Below are positions 15,781 to 23,299 of a stretch of 64,000 nt of DNA, in pieces. The notes beneath the pieces are model-generated. The model ran no database searches, was not told where the DNA came from, and saw nothing but the letters and a program-made list of their open reading frames with translations. Source of the DNA: Burkholderiales bacterium (GTDB lineage Bacteria > Pseudomonadota > Gammaproteobacteria > Burkholderiales > SHXO01); NCBI GenBank assembly GCA_020854105.1, contig JADZGB010000009.1, forward strand, positions 62,001-126,000, read 5' to 3'. How positions within the stretch are numbered: the stretch's first letter is position 1; every line of letters begins with the position of its first letter. The translations under genes were made by a program, and so were the position numbers.

Positions 15781-17037
15781 ATGACCCGGTCGCAGGCCCT
15801 GTTGGGATGGATCGACGAGCGCTTTCCACTCACCAAGCTGTGGAAGGAACACCTTGCCGAGTATTACGCGCCGAAGAACTTCAACTTCTGGTACTACTTC
15901 GGCTCCCTCGCGCTGCTGGTGCTGGTGCTCCAGATCGTCACCGGCATCTTCCTCACCATGAACTACAAGCCCGACGCGGCGCAGGCGTTCGGCTCGGTCG
16001 AGTACATCATGCGCGACGTGCCCGGCGGATGGATCATCCGCTACATGCATTCGACCGGCGCATCGATGTTCTTCGTGGTCGTGTACCTGCACATGTTCCG
16101 CGCGCTGCTCTACGGCTCCCACCGCAAGCCGCGCGAACTGATCTGGGTGCTGGGTGTGCTGATCTACCTGTGCCTGATGGCCGAGGCCTTCTTCGGCTAC
16201 CTGCTTCCGTGGGGCCAGATGTCCTACTGGGGTGCGCAGGTGATCGTGAACCTGTTCGGCGCCGTGCCCATCATCGGCGAGGATCTCGCGGTGTGGATTC
16301 GCGGCGACTACGTGGTGTCGGATGCCACGCTCAACCGTTTCTTCGCCTTCCACGTGATCGCGATTCCGCTGGTGCTGCTGGGCTTGGTGGTCGCGCACAT
16401 CATCGCGCTGCACGAGACGGGCTCGAACAACCCGGATGGCATCGAGATCAAGAAGACCAAGGACGCGAACGGCAGGCCGCTGGACGGCATTCCGTTCCAT
16501 CCCTACTACACGGTCAAGGACATGGTGGGCGTGGTGGTGTTCCTCGCCGTGTTCAGCTTCATCATCTTCTTCGCACCGGAGATGGGCGGGTACTTCCTCG
16601 AGTACAACAACTTCGTCCCCGCCGATCCGCTGAAGACGCCGACGCACATCGCACCGGTGTGGTACTTCACGCCGTTCTACGCGATGCTGCGTGCCGTTCC
16701 TGCCATGTTCGGTTCGCAGTTCCCCGGGGTCGTGGTGATGGGCGCCGCCGTCGTCATCCTGTTCTTCCTGCCCTGGCTCGATCGCAGCCCGGTCAAGTCC
16801 ATCCGCTATCGGGGGGCGGTCTACAAGGCGGCGCTGGCGCTTTTCGTGGTGAGCTTCGTCGTGCTGGGCTGGCTCGGTGTCAAACCCACCGACTTCCTGG
16901 GCAAGACCGGCGGCATGGACACTGCCGTCATCCTGGCGCGGCTGTTCACGGCGGTGTACTTCCTGTTCTTCCTGTTGATGCCCTGGTATTCGCGCATCGA
17001 CCGCACCAGGCCGGAACCCAAGCGGCTGACCCATTGA
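15781..17037 (+). CDS. petB: Cytochrome b of the bc1 complex
   Basis: A 418-residue polytopic cytochrome b with about eight membrane helices. Haem ligands lie in the helix with MHSTGASMFFVVVYLHMF and in the later helix with RFFAFHVIAIPLVLLGLVVAHI. The Qo-site PEWY-type motif appears as APVWYFTPFYAML. The ATG follows the petA stop by two bases; a TTG six bases upstream is also in frame. It carries quinol oxidation and reduction across the inner membrane and is not split into b6/subunit IV. Confidence 0.97.
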   Translation: MTRSQALLGWIDERFPLTKLWKEHLAEYYAPKNFNFWYYFGSLALLVLVLQIVTGIFLTMNYKPDAAQAFGSVEYIMRDVPGGWIIRYMHSTGASMFFVVVYLHMFRALLYGSHRKPRELIWVLGVLIYLCLMAEAFFGYLLPWGQMSYWGAQVIVNLFGAVPIIGEDLAVWIRGDYVVSDATLNRFFAFHVIAIPLVLLGLVVAHIIALHETGSNNPDGIEIKKTKDANGRPLDGIPFHPYYTVKDMVGVVVFLAVFSFIIFFAPEMGGYFLEYNNFVPADPLKTPTHIAPVWYFTPFYAMLRAVPAMFGSQFPGVVVMGAAVVILFFLPWLDRSPVKSIRYRGAVYKAALALFVVSFVVLGWLGVKPTDFLGKTGGMDTAVILARLFTAVYFLFFLLMPWYSRIDRTRPEPKRLTH

Positions 17038-17062
17038 CATCCGAGCACGTGTGGAGCGCGCT

Positions 17063-17800
17063 GTGCGCATCGAACCCATGACCAGGCTTCTTCTTCTCAT
17101 CCTGTTGCTGCCCCTCGGCGCCCACGCGGCGAGCGAGGCGCCGCTCGACCGCGCGCCGATCGAAACCACGGACACGGCATCCATTCAGCGCGGCGCGCAG
17201 GTCTTCGTGAACTACTGCCTCAACTGCCACAGCGCACAGTACATGCGCTACAACCGCTTGACGGACGTCGGGCTGACCGAGCAGCAGATCGAGAACAATC
17301 TGATGTTCGCCGCGAGCAAGGTCGGCGACACCATGACCGTCGCGCTTCCCGCGAAGACCGCCGCGCAATGGTTCGGCGTGGCACCGCCGGATCTGACGGT
17401 GATCGCGCGCTCGCGCGGCGCGGACTGGCTTTACTCCTATCTGCGCGGTTTCTACCGGGACGATGCCCGGACCATCGGCTGGAACAACACCGTGTTCCCG
17501 AACGTCGGCATGCCGCACGTATTGTGGGAACTTCAGGGCCAGCAGGTCCTCGAGGTGACCGAGCACGAAGGCGCGCACGGCAAGGAGCGGGTGCAGACGC
17601 TCGAACTGGCGCAGCCGGGGACGATGAGTCCGACCGAGTACGACCGTCTGGTCGCCGATCTGGTGAATTACCTCGTATACATGGGCGAGCCGGCACGCGC
17701 GCAACGCATGCAGATGGGTTATGGGGTCCTGCTCGGGCTGGCCGTGCTGTTCGTGCTGGTGTACCTGCTCAAGAAAGAGTACTGGAAGGACATTCACTGA
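17063..17800 (+). CDS. petC: Cytochrome c1 of the bc1 complex
   Basis: A 245-residue cytochrome c1. A signal peptide (MTRLLLLILLLPLGAHA) precedes haem motif NYCLNCHSAQYMRYNR. The axial Met is probably in the NVGMPHVLW block, and a C-terminal anchor helix ends in LLKKEYWKDIH. The start chosen is the GTG six bases after GGAG (17053-17056); an ATG at 17078 would give an equally sound signal peptide. It passes electrons from the Rieske protein to soluble cytochromes. Third gene of petABC, followed 24 bases later by sspA. Confidence 0.95.
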   Translation: MRIEPMTRLLLLILLLPLGAHAASEAPLDRAPIETTDTASIQRGAQVFVNYCLNCHSAQYMRYNRLTDVGLTEQQIENNLMFAASKVGDTMTVALPAKTAAQWFGVAPPDLTVIARSRGADWLYSYLRGFYRDDARTIGWNNTVFPNVGMPHVLWELQGQQVLEVTEHEGAHGKERVQTLELAQPGTMSPTEYDRLVADLVNYLVYMGEPARAQRMQMGYGVLLGLAVLFVLVYLLKKEYWKDIH

Positions 17801-17823
17801 CCGGGGGAAGTACGGATAACGCC

Positions 17824-18423
17824 ATGATGACACTCTACTCGGGCACGAACTGCCCGTTCAGCCAGCGCTGCCGGATCGTCCTCTACGAGAAGGGAATGGA
17901 TTTCCAGATCGTGGACGTCGATCTGTACAACAAGCCGGAAGATCTCGCGGTGATGAATCCGTACAACCGCGTACCGGTGCTGGTCGAGCGTGACCTGATC
18001 CTGTACGAGTCGAACATCATCAACGAGTACATCGACGACCGCTTCCCGCATCCGCAGCTGATGCCGGCGGATCCGGTGATGCGAGCGCGTGCGCGCCTGT
18101 TCCTGTTCCGTTTCGAGCAGGAGCTCTTCTGCCACATCGACACGATCGAGAAGGGGCAGCAGAAGGCGGCTGACAAGGCGCGCGGACTGATCCGCGACAG
18201 CCTGACGCAGATCGCGCCGGTGTTCGTGAAGCAGAAGTACATGCTGGGCGACGAGTTCTCCATGCTCGACGTCGCCATCGCGCCCCTTCTCTGGCGCCTG
18301 GACTACTACGGCATCCAGTTGCCCAAGCAGGCGGCATCCCTGTTGAAGTACGCCGAACGCATCTTCAGCCGTCCTGCCTACATCGAGGCACTCACGCCTT
18401 CCGAGAAGGTGATGCGCAAGTGA
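17824..18423 (+). CDS. sspA: Stringent starvation protein A (GST-fold)
   Basis: A 199-residue GST-fold protein starting MMTLYSGTNCPFSQRCRIVL. SspA proteins bind RNA polymerase with sigma-70 and alter transcription in stationary phase; PHPQLMPADP matches the surface-exposed PHP loop region of the family. The order petABC-sspA-sspB is common in betaproteobacteria and supports the call over a catalytic glutathione transferase, as does the GST-like thioredoxin fold lacking a clear catalytic Ser/Tyr context. It overlaps sspB by four bases. Confidence 0.93.
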   Translation: MMTLYSGTNCPFSQRCRIVLYEKGMDFQIVDVDLYNKPEDLAVMNPYNRVPVLVERDLILYESNIINEYIDDRFPHPQLMPADPVMRARARLFLFRFEQELFCHIDTIEKGQQKAADKARGLIRDSLTQIAPVFVKQKYMLGDEFSMLDVAIAPLLWRLDYYGIQLPKQAASLLKYAERIFSRPAYIEALTPSEKVMRK

Positions 18424-18866
18424 AGGAAGTCTCCACCACTCCCTACCTGATCCGGGGTATCTGGGAGTGGTGCGTCGACTGCGGTTTCACGCCTTACGTC
18501 GCGGTCAAGGTCGACAGCGCCACGCGTGTGCCGATGGAGTACGTGCGCAACGGCGAGATCGTGCTCAACGTCAGCCCCGACGCCACCCGCAGCCTGAAGA
18601 TCGGCAACGATCTCATCCAGTTCTCCGCGCGCTTCAACGGCGTCTCGCACGAAGTCTCGGTGCCGATCTCCTCGGTCGCCGGCATCTTCGCCAAGGAAAA
18701 CGGCCAGGGGCTGGTGTTCCAGCCTGGCCCGGGCAGCAACGCGCCCGCCCTCGTTCCGCCCAGCGGAGACGACCCGGGCGACGGCGACAAGCCCAAGCCA
18801 CCCGGCAACGGCGACAAGCCAAAGCCACCCGGTAACGGACGTCCCAAGCTGCAGGTCGTCAAGTAA
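18420..18866 (+). CDS. sspB: ClpXP protease specificity-enhancing factor SspB
   Basis: A 148-residue SspB starting at a GTG inside the sspA stop. The N-terminal substrate-binding domain (about 5-105) includes PYLIRGIWEWCVDCGFTPY and VSVPISSVAGIFAKENG. A flexible tail follows with two copies of KPKPPGNGD and ends in RPKLQVVK, matching the ClpX-binding (XB) tail. SspB tethers ssrA-tagged peptides to ClpXP. The tandem Pro/Gly/Lys units look like linker expansion. Confidence 0.95.
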   Translation: MKEVSTTPYLIRGIWEWCVDCGFTPYVAVKVDSATRVPMEYVRNGEIVLNVSPDATRSLKIGNDLIQFSARFNGVSHEVSVPISSVAGIFAKENGQGLVFQPGPGSNAPALVPPSGDDPGDGDKPKPPGNGDKPKPPGNGRPKLQVVK

Positions 18867-18898
18867 GCCGCGTCCGGCGCTCGCCGGGTGCCCGCCGC

Positions 18899-18904
18899 TA
18901 TAAT
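18899..18904 (+). promoter_or_regulatory. -10 box of the tRNA-Thr gene
   Basis: A perfect TATAAT followed by the GC-rich discriminator CCCCGCG and then the tRNA. GC-rich discriminators are typical of stringently controlled stable-RNA promoters. No good -35 box is seen at 17 bases. Confidence 0.6.
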
Positions 18905-18912
18905 CCCCGCGT

Positions 18913-18988
18913 GCCGGATTAGCTCAGTCGGTAGAGCAGCGCACTTGTAATGCGAAGGTCGGGGGTTCGATTCCTCTATCCGGCACCA
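18913..18988 (+). tRNA. tRNA-Thr (anticodon TGT)
   Basis: A 76-base cloverleaf with the CCA end encoded. The acceptor stem is GCCGGAT/ATCCGGC, the D arm contains AGCTCAGTCGGTAGAGC, the anticodon loop CTTGTAA gives TGT (18946-18948) reading ACA, and the T arm holds GGTTCGATTCC. A remnant of an unrelated gene begins right at its 3' end, as at tRNA integration sites. Confidence 0.97.
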
Positions 18989-19371
18989 GCCCTGCGGCGC
19001 TCAACGTCGGCCTGCTTGCCGCCTCGACGGCGAATCTGCTCCTGCGCGCGCGTGGTGAAGACGCCCGCAGCGGCCTGCCGTTCGCGCTCGGTGCAGTGGG
19101 CGCGCTCGGTGTCCTGCTGTCCGGCTGGTACGGTGGCCAGCTCGTCTTCGAGCACGGGATGCGCGTGAAGGGACGCGACATTCTTGCGTCGGTGCCGGAG
19201 GCCCGTCTGCCCGGGGATGCCGCCATTGCGCATGCGCTGGAACGCCCGGCGTGTGCGCTGGAAAGTCGGTCGCATGCAGTGGAAGGTCCGGCGCACGCAG
19301 TGGAAGGTCTGGCGCACGCGCGGCCTGGTGCGGGTTTGCACACGGAGCCGCCCGAGAGCGCGGTGCCCTGA
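18988..19371 (+). pseudogene. 5'-truncated DUF2231 membrane-protein gene next to the tRNA
   Basis: From the last base of the tRNA, one frame reads on to a stop at 19371. Its first 80 residues look like the C-terminal half of a DUF2231 membrane protein: NVGLLAASTANLLLRARG, then a membrane helix ending LLSGWYGGQLVFEHGMRVKG, matching the family's GWLGGELVYRHG ending. No start codon, ribosome-binding site or upstream helices exist, because the tRNA occupies that place. The tail past residue 90 is a tandem repeat. Translation could begin only at GTG 19096, inside the last helix. I read it as a remnant left by recombination at the tRNA 3' end. Confidence 0.65.
19234..19317. repeat. Four tandem 21-base units
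   Basis: Units begin at 19234, 19255, 19276 and 19297. The last two are nearly identical (GCAGTGGAAGGTC, then C or T, then GGCGCAC); the first two are diverged. In the frame of the DUF2231 remnant they read ALERPAC, ALESRSH, AVEGPAH, AVEGLAH. Confidence 0.8.
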
Positions 19372-19565
19372 CCCTCGGCCCTCTCGCGGCACGTTCCTCG
19401 CCGGGCGCGGTGCATGGCGGGTTGCCGCTGGCCCGATCTCGCCGAATGAATCCGGTTGCGCGACCGGTTCGCCCAGATTTCGACATTGCCCGCAATCGGC
19501 TGCTTCCTCGGATGCACGTCCTCTGCCGGGTCCCGCCCGGCCGCCAGATCGACCCGACGCGGGGC

Positions 19566-19599
19566 AAAAAAAAAGAGCAGTGGGAGGACCGCTGCTCTT
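19566..19599 (-). terminator. Terminator of sibling sRNA A
   Basis: Eight-base perfect stem with an 11-base loop containing CCUCC and a nine-U tail on the minus strand. It lies behind no protein-coding gene. Confidence 0.85.
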
Positions 19600-19625
19600 C
19601 AAATCCCCAAACAGGGGAGGAGACC
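19566..19625 (-). ncRNA. Candidate sibling small RNA A (anti-Shine-Dalgarno type)
   Basis: On the minus strand a 60-base RNA would start GGTCTCCTCCCC, form a small CCCC/GGGG hairpin, and end in a terminator: AAGAGCAG (reading 19599-19592) pairs with CTGCTCTT (19580-19573), then nine Us. The terminator loop is CGGUCCUCCCA, so CCUCC is exposed there as well as at the 5' end. A -10-like GCTAAT (19638-19633) ends seven bases before the predicted start at 19625; no clear -35. About half of its bases match sRNA B in the same order, so the two are siblings. No protein is encoded here. Confidence 0.6.
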
Positions 19626-19682
19626 TGCCCCAATTAGCGGCTAACGCGCCGGGACCTTTAGGACGATGTGAAAAGGACGGGC

Positions 19683-19720
19683 AAAAAAAAGGGCAGCTCG
19701 GGGGAGGAGGCCCGCTGCCC
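19683..19720 (-). terminator. Terminator of sibling sRNA B
   Basis: Seven-base perfect stem, possibly extended by GGG/CCC inside the loop, and an eight-U tail on the minus strand. The loop shows CCUCCUCC. Confidence 0.85.
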
Positions 19721-19782
19721 TAACCCCAACAGGGGGAGGAGACCAAATACCAGTGGCAAGGATGAGCCGCATCCGGCCACAC
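19683..19782 (-). ncRNA. Candidate sibling small RNA B (anti-Shine-Dalgarno type, sigma-54 promoter)
   Basis: A predicted 100-base minus-strand RNA. It opens with a hairpin (GTGGC-C-GGATG / CATCC-TT-GCCAC, 19780-19753), followed by GGTCTCCTCCCCC, a CCCC/GGGG hairpin, and a terminator with stem GGGCAGC/GCTGCCC, loop GGGCCUCCUCCCCCGA and eight Us. CUCCUCC-type stretches sit both before and inside the terminator loop. The start is placed about 12 bases after the -12 element of a perfect sigma-54 promoter. Tandem sibling sRNAs of this build (NmsR/RcoF) control TCA-cycle genes in Neisseria; here sucCD is the divergent neighbour. Confidence 0.62.
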
Positions 19783-19792
19783 GGAAGCTAAA

Positions 19793-19808
19793 AGCAATGG
19801 ATATGCCA
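19793..19808 (-). promoter_or_regulatory. Sigma-54 promoter of sibling sRNA B
   Basis: On the minus strand TGGCATATCCATTGCT fits TGGCAYRNNNNTTGCW at every specified base, as does the pilin promoter. It points away from sucC and into the sRNA. Activator sites are not identifiable. Confidence 0.7.
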
Positions 19809-19877
19809 CGTCCCGGAGCCGGTCGGCGCACGGGCACCGCATGCGCGGCCTTGCTGAAGGCGCGCAGGCGCATGCGA

Positions 19878-19883
19878 TATACT
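19878..19883 (+). promoter_or_regulatory. Candidate -10 box of sucCD
   Basis: TATACT, 65 bases before the sucC ATG. The best -35-like sequence, TTGCTG at 19851, is too far away (21 bases), so an activator may be needed. Confidence 0.35.
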
Positions 19884-19948
19884 CGATGCGCTGCACAAGT
19901 CCCTTGCCGAGTACGCGGGGCGCACGCTCTCATCACGCTTTCCTTCCC

Positions 19949-21118
19949 ATGAAAATCCACGAATATCAGGCTAAGGAGTTACTGCGGCACTACGGCGTGA
20001 CCACGCCGCGCGGCCATCCCTGTTTCAGCGTCGACGAGGCGGTTGCGGCCGGGGCCGAGCTCGGCGGCAAGGTCTGGGTGGTCAAGGCACAGATCCACGC
20101 CGGTGGTCGCGGCAAGGGCGGTGGCGTCAAGCTCGCCCGCTCTCCCGGGGAACTGCGCGAGCACGCCTCCAGGATCCTCGGCATGCAGCTGGTCACCCAT
20201 CAGACCGGCCCCGAGGGCCAGAAGGTGCGGCGCCTGCTCATCGAGGAAGGCGCCGACATCCGCAAGGAGCTGTACGTCGGCATGGTGGTCGATCGCGGCT
20301 CCCAGCGCGTGGTCCTGATGGCCTCCAGCGAAGGCGGCATGGACATCGAGGAAGTCGCGGCGCACACGCCCGAGAAGATCCACAAGGTCGCGATCGATCC
20401 CGCAGCCGGGCTGCGCGACCAGGAAGCCGCCGATGTGGCGCGCAGGATCGGCATACCGGACGTCTCGGTGCAGCAGGCGGTAGCGCTGCTGCACGCCCTG
20501 TACAAGGCGTTCATGGAAACCGATGCGTCCCTGGTCGAGATCAATCCGCTCATTCTGACCGGCGAGGGCAAGGTGATCGCACTCGACGCCAAGATGAACT
20601 TCGACGACAACGCGCTGTTCCGCCATCCCGACATCGTCGCCCTGCGCGACCTCGACGAGGAGGATCCGGCCGAGATCGAGGCCTCCAGGCACGGCCTGTC
20701 CTACATCTCGCTCGACGGCAACATCGGCTGCCTGGTCAACGGCGCTGGCCTGGCCATGGCGACCATGGACATCATCAAGCTCTACGGCGGCTCGCCGGCG
20801 AACTTCCTCGACGTGGGTGGCGGCGCCACCACCGAGAAGGTGACCGAGGCCTTCAAGCTCATGCTGGCCAACGTCAACCTGCGCGCGATCCTGGTGAACA
20901 TCTTCGGCGGCATCATGAAGTGCGACGTGATCGCCACCGGGGTGGTCGAGGCCGCGCGGCAGGTCAGGCTCACCGTGCCCCTGGTGGTGCGCCTGGAAGG
21001 CACCAACGTGGATCTGGGCAAGAAGATCCTCGCCGACTCGGGCCTGCCCATCATCTCGGCGAACAACATGGCCGACGCAGCCCAGAAGGTGGTGGCGGCG
21101 GCCGGCGGCAAGCACTGA
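19949..21118 (+). CDS. sucC: Succinate-CoA ligase, ADP-forming, beta subunit
   Basis: A 389-residue SucC starting [17 protein letters not shown], the standard beginning. The ATP-grasp part has [32 protein letters not shown] supplies metal ligands; the C-terminal CoA-ligase domain has [19 protein letters not shown] and [13 protein letters not shown]. It makes ATP from succinyl-CoA in the TCA cycle as a heterotetramer with SucD. The start has no Shine-Dalgarno sequence; the preceding bases are pyrimidine-rich, so initiation may be weak or controlled. sucD follows after 22 bases. The divergent sRNAs lie 140-380 bases upstream. Confidence 0.97.
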   Translation: MKIHEYQAKELLRHYGVTTPRGHPCFSVDEAVAAGAELGGKVWVVKAQIHAGGRGKGGGVKLARSPGELREHASRILGMQLVTHQTGPEGQKVRRLLIEEGADIRKELYVGMVVDRGSQRVVLMASSEGGMDIEEVAAHTPEKIHKVAIDPAAGLRDQEAADVARRIGIPDVSVQQAVALLHALYKAFMETDASLVEINPLILTGEGKVIALDAKMNFDDNALFRHPDIVALRDLDEEDPAEIEASRHGLSYISLDGNIGCLVNGAGLAMATMDIIKLYGGSPANFLDVGGGATTEKVTEAFKLMLANVNLRAILVNIFGGIMKCDVIATGVVEAARQVRLTVPLVVRLEGTNVDLGKKILADSGLPIISANNMADAAQKVVAAAGGKH

Positions 21119-21140
21119 CGAGCGGGAGCGAACGCAGACA

Positions 21141-22019
21141 ATGGCGATCCTGATCAACGAGAACACGCGCGTGATGACCCAGGGCATCACGGGCAAGACC
21201 GGACAGTTCCATACCCGCGCCTGCATCCAGTACGCCAGCGGTAGGAACTGCTTCGTGGCCGGCGTCACGCCCGGCAAGGGCGGGCAGGACTTCGAGGGCA
21301 CACCCATCTACGACACCGTAGCGGAGGCCAGGGCCGCGACCGGCGCCACGGTGTCGGTGATCTACGTGCCGCCGCCTTACGCCGCGGCCGCCATCGACGA
21401 GGCGGTGGACGCGGACCTGGACCTGGTGATCTGCATCACCGAGGGCATACCGGTGCGCGACATGATCCACACCCGCTACAGGATGCGCGACAGGAAGACC
21501 ATCCTGGTCGGACCGAACTGCCCCGGCGTGATCACGCCGGACGAGATCAAGATCGGCATCATGCCCGGTCACATCCACCGCCGCGGCCCGGTGGGCGTCG
21601 TGTCCCGCTCCGGTACACTCACCTACGAGGCCGTCGGGCAGCTCGGCGAAGTCGGCCTCGGGCAGTCCAGCTGCGTGGGCATCGGCGGCGATCCGGTGAA
21701 CGGCCTCAAGCACATCGACGTCATGAGGATGTTCAACGAGGATCCGCAGACCGAGGCGGTGATCATGGTGGGCGAGATCGGCGGCAACGACGAGGAGACC
21801 TGCGCGCGCTGGATCAAGGACAACATGAGGAAGCCGGTGGTCGGCTTCATCGCGGGCGTCACGGCGCCGCCCGGCAAGCGCATGGGCCACGCCGGTGCCA
21901 TCATATCGGGTGGAGAGGGCACTGCCGACGCGAAGCTCGAGGTCATGGAGGAGTGCGGGATCCGGATCACGCGCAATCCCTCCGACATTGGCAAGCTTGC
22001 CCGCTCGGTCCTGAAATAG
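21141..22019 (+). CDS. sucD: Succinate-CoA ligase, alpha subunit
   Basis: A 292-residue SucD. Signs are [14 protein letters not shown] at the CoA-binding Rossmann start, [21 protein letters not shown], and the catalytic His in [14 protein letters not shown] that is phosphorylated during the reaction. A GGGAG sequence stands before the ATG. Pairs with SucC; the uspA gene follows after seven bases and may be co-transcribed. Confidence 0.97.
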   Translation: MAILINENTRVMTQGITGKTGQFHTRACIQYASGRNCFVAGVTPGKGGQDFEGTPIYDTVAEARAATGATVSVIYVPPPYAAAAIDEAVDADLDLVICITEGIPVRDMIHTRYRMRDRKTILVGPNCPGVITPDEIKIGIMPGHIHRRGPVGVVSRSGTLTYEAVGQLGEVGLGQSSCVGIGGDPVNGLKHIDVMRMFNEDPQTEAVIMVGEIGGNDEETCARWIKDNMRKPVVGFIAGVTAPPGKRMGHAGAIISGGEGTADAKLEVMEECGIRITRNPSDIGKLARSVLK

Positions 22020-22026
22020 GCGCTCA

Positions 22027-22452
22027 ATGAAGATACTCGTTCCCTTCGATGGCTCGGACAACGCCTTGCGCGCGTTGCGGCAGGTGCTGGATCGGCAGGG
22101 CTGGTACCGCGAGCAGCCGCAGGTGCACGTGGTCAACGTGCAGCTGCCGGTGGCCTCCGGTGCGGTGAAGATGTTCATCTCCGCCGATCAGCTGCGTGAC
22201 TACTACGAGGAAGAGGGCGAGAAGGCACTGCAGCGCGCCCGCGAGGTGCTGCAATCGGCCGGGGTGCCGCATCACGTGCGCATCGCGGTGGGCGATATCG
22301 CTGCCACGCTCGCGCAGTACGCCACGGACAACGGCTGTGCGCTGATCGTGATGGGCACGCGCGGCATGGGCGCACTGGGCAACATGCTGCTGGGCTCGGT
22401 CGCGAGCAAGGTCATCCACCTCGCCGCGCAGCCGGTGCTGCTGGTCAAGTAG
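22027..22452 (+). CDS. Universal stress protein (UspA family)
   Basis: A 141-residue single-domain Usp protein. It starts MKILVPFDGSDNALRALRQV and contains the ATP-binding set GTRGMGALGNMLLGSVASKV, so it belongs to the nucleotide-binding subgroup. It is cytoplasmic with no signal peptide. Location seven bases behind sucD suggests co-expression with the TCA enzyme. The precise role of such proteins is usually stress-related and unknown here. Converges on the CWC gene with three bases between the stops. Confidence 0.92.
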   Translation: MKILVPFDGSDNALRALRQVLDRQGWYREQPQVHVVNVQLPVASGAVKMFISADQLRDYYEEEGEKALQRAREVLQSAGVPHHVRIAVGDIAATLAQYATDNGCALIVMGTRGMGALGNMLLGSVASKVIHLAAQPVLLVK

Positions 22453-22455
22453 CGT

Positions 22456-22659
22456 TCAGCTTTCGCGCTGCTTCGACGGCGGCGCTCCGATGCGTTCGCG
22501 CAGGCAGTCCCGGCAGTAGCAGGCTGCTGCCGGATCGGCCGCGACCGGCATACTCGGCGGGAATTCGCTCGCACACCAGCAAACGCCGGCCGAGTTCATG
22601 CCGCAGGCGTTGTCCCGGCCGCAGGCCGGGCACCGGCTCCCGTGCACCGCTTCGCTCAT
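22456..22659 (-). CDS. Cysteine-rich CWC-family protein
   Basis: A 67-residue protein with CPACGRDNACGMN, the namesake CWC in VCWCASEFPP, and ACYCRDCLRERI. The paired cysteines suggest one or two metal (zinc) sites. Function is unknown in this family. The ATG overlaps the stop of the upstream GDT1-family gene by four bases, so the two are translationally linked, and a role near metal homeostasis is possible. Confidence 0.85.
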   Translation of the reverse strand: MSEAVHGSRCPACGRDNACGMNSAGVCWCASEFPPSMPVAADPAAACYCRDCLRERIGAPPSKQRES

Positions 22660-23225
22660 GACAGCCTCGATACCGGGCCGGCCAGCGTGGCCACGCCGAG
22701 CGCGACGAACAGGAGCGCGGCGAAGATACGCAGCGTGCGCAGCGGCAACCTCTGTGCGAGCTTCTCGCCGATCCAGACGGCCGGCAGGTTGGCGAGCATC
22801 ATCCCGAGCGTCGTGCCTAGCACCACGCTCACCAGGGCGTGGTAGCGCGCGGCCAGCGTGATCGTGGCGAACTGGGTCTTGTCCGCCATCTCGGCGAGGA
22901 AGAAGGCGAGACAGGCCGTTGCGAAGGCACCCGCCTTCAGCATGCGAGGCTTGCGCTCGAAGCTGTCCGGCTTTAGCGCCCACAGGCCGAATGCGATGAA
23001 CGCGATGCCGGCGACCCACGACATGATGTCCCGGGACAGCACGCCGGAGAGCAGGTAGCCGGCTCCGCCCGCCAGGGCATGGTTGGCCAGCGTCGCGACC
23101 AGGATGCCGGCGAGGATCGCGGCGGGCTTGCGCAAGGTGGCGGCGAGAACGAACGACAGCAGCTGCGTCTTGTCGCCCATCTCGGCGACCGTGACCAGCG
23201 CGGTCGACACGAGGAAGGCTTCCAA
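22656..23225 (-). CDS. GDT1/UPF0016-family cation (Mn2+) exporter
   Basis: A 189-residue membrane protein of six helices in two homologous halves. Each half carries the family motif: AEMGDKTQLLSF near residue 14 and AEMADKTQFATI near residue 110, whose Glu and Asp bind the cation. Bacterial members (MneA type) export Mn2+. No yybP-ykoY-type manganese riboswitch is visible in the short leader. It is transcribed divergently from the alcohol dehydrogenase gene. Confidence 0.9.
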   Translation of the reverse strand: MEAFLVSTALVTVAEMGDKTQLLSFVLAATLRKPAAILAGILVATLANHALAGGAGYLLSGVLSRDIMSWVAGIAFIAFGLWALKPDSFERKPRMLKAGAFATACLAFFLAEMADKTQFATITLAARYHALVSVVLGTTLGMMLANLPAVWIGEKLAQRLPLRTLRIFAALLFVALGVATLAGPVSRLS

Positions 23226-23299
23226 GGGGGTCGTACCGGACGGGGAAGGGCGTATTCTAGCCGCTCGAGGACCGTTATCCCTTGCGCCCGATCAAGCCG

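Noticed and set aside
19668..19952. Open frames across the sRNA region (for example 94 codons on the plus strand)
   Set aside because: They run through poly-A, terminator stems and the sucC start, with no ribosome-binding site; the structured RNA reading explains the bases better.
23226..23299. Manganese (yybP-ykoY) riboswitch before the GDT1-family gene
   Set aside because: The gap is too short and lacks the paired GGGGAGUA loops.
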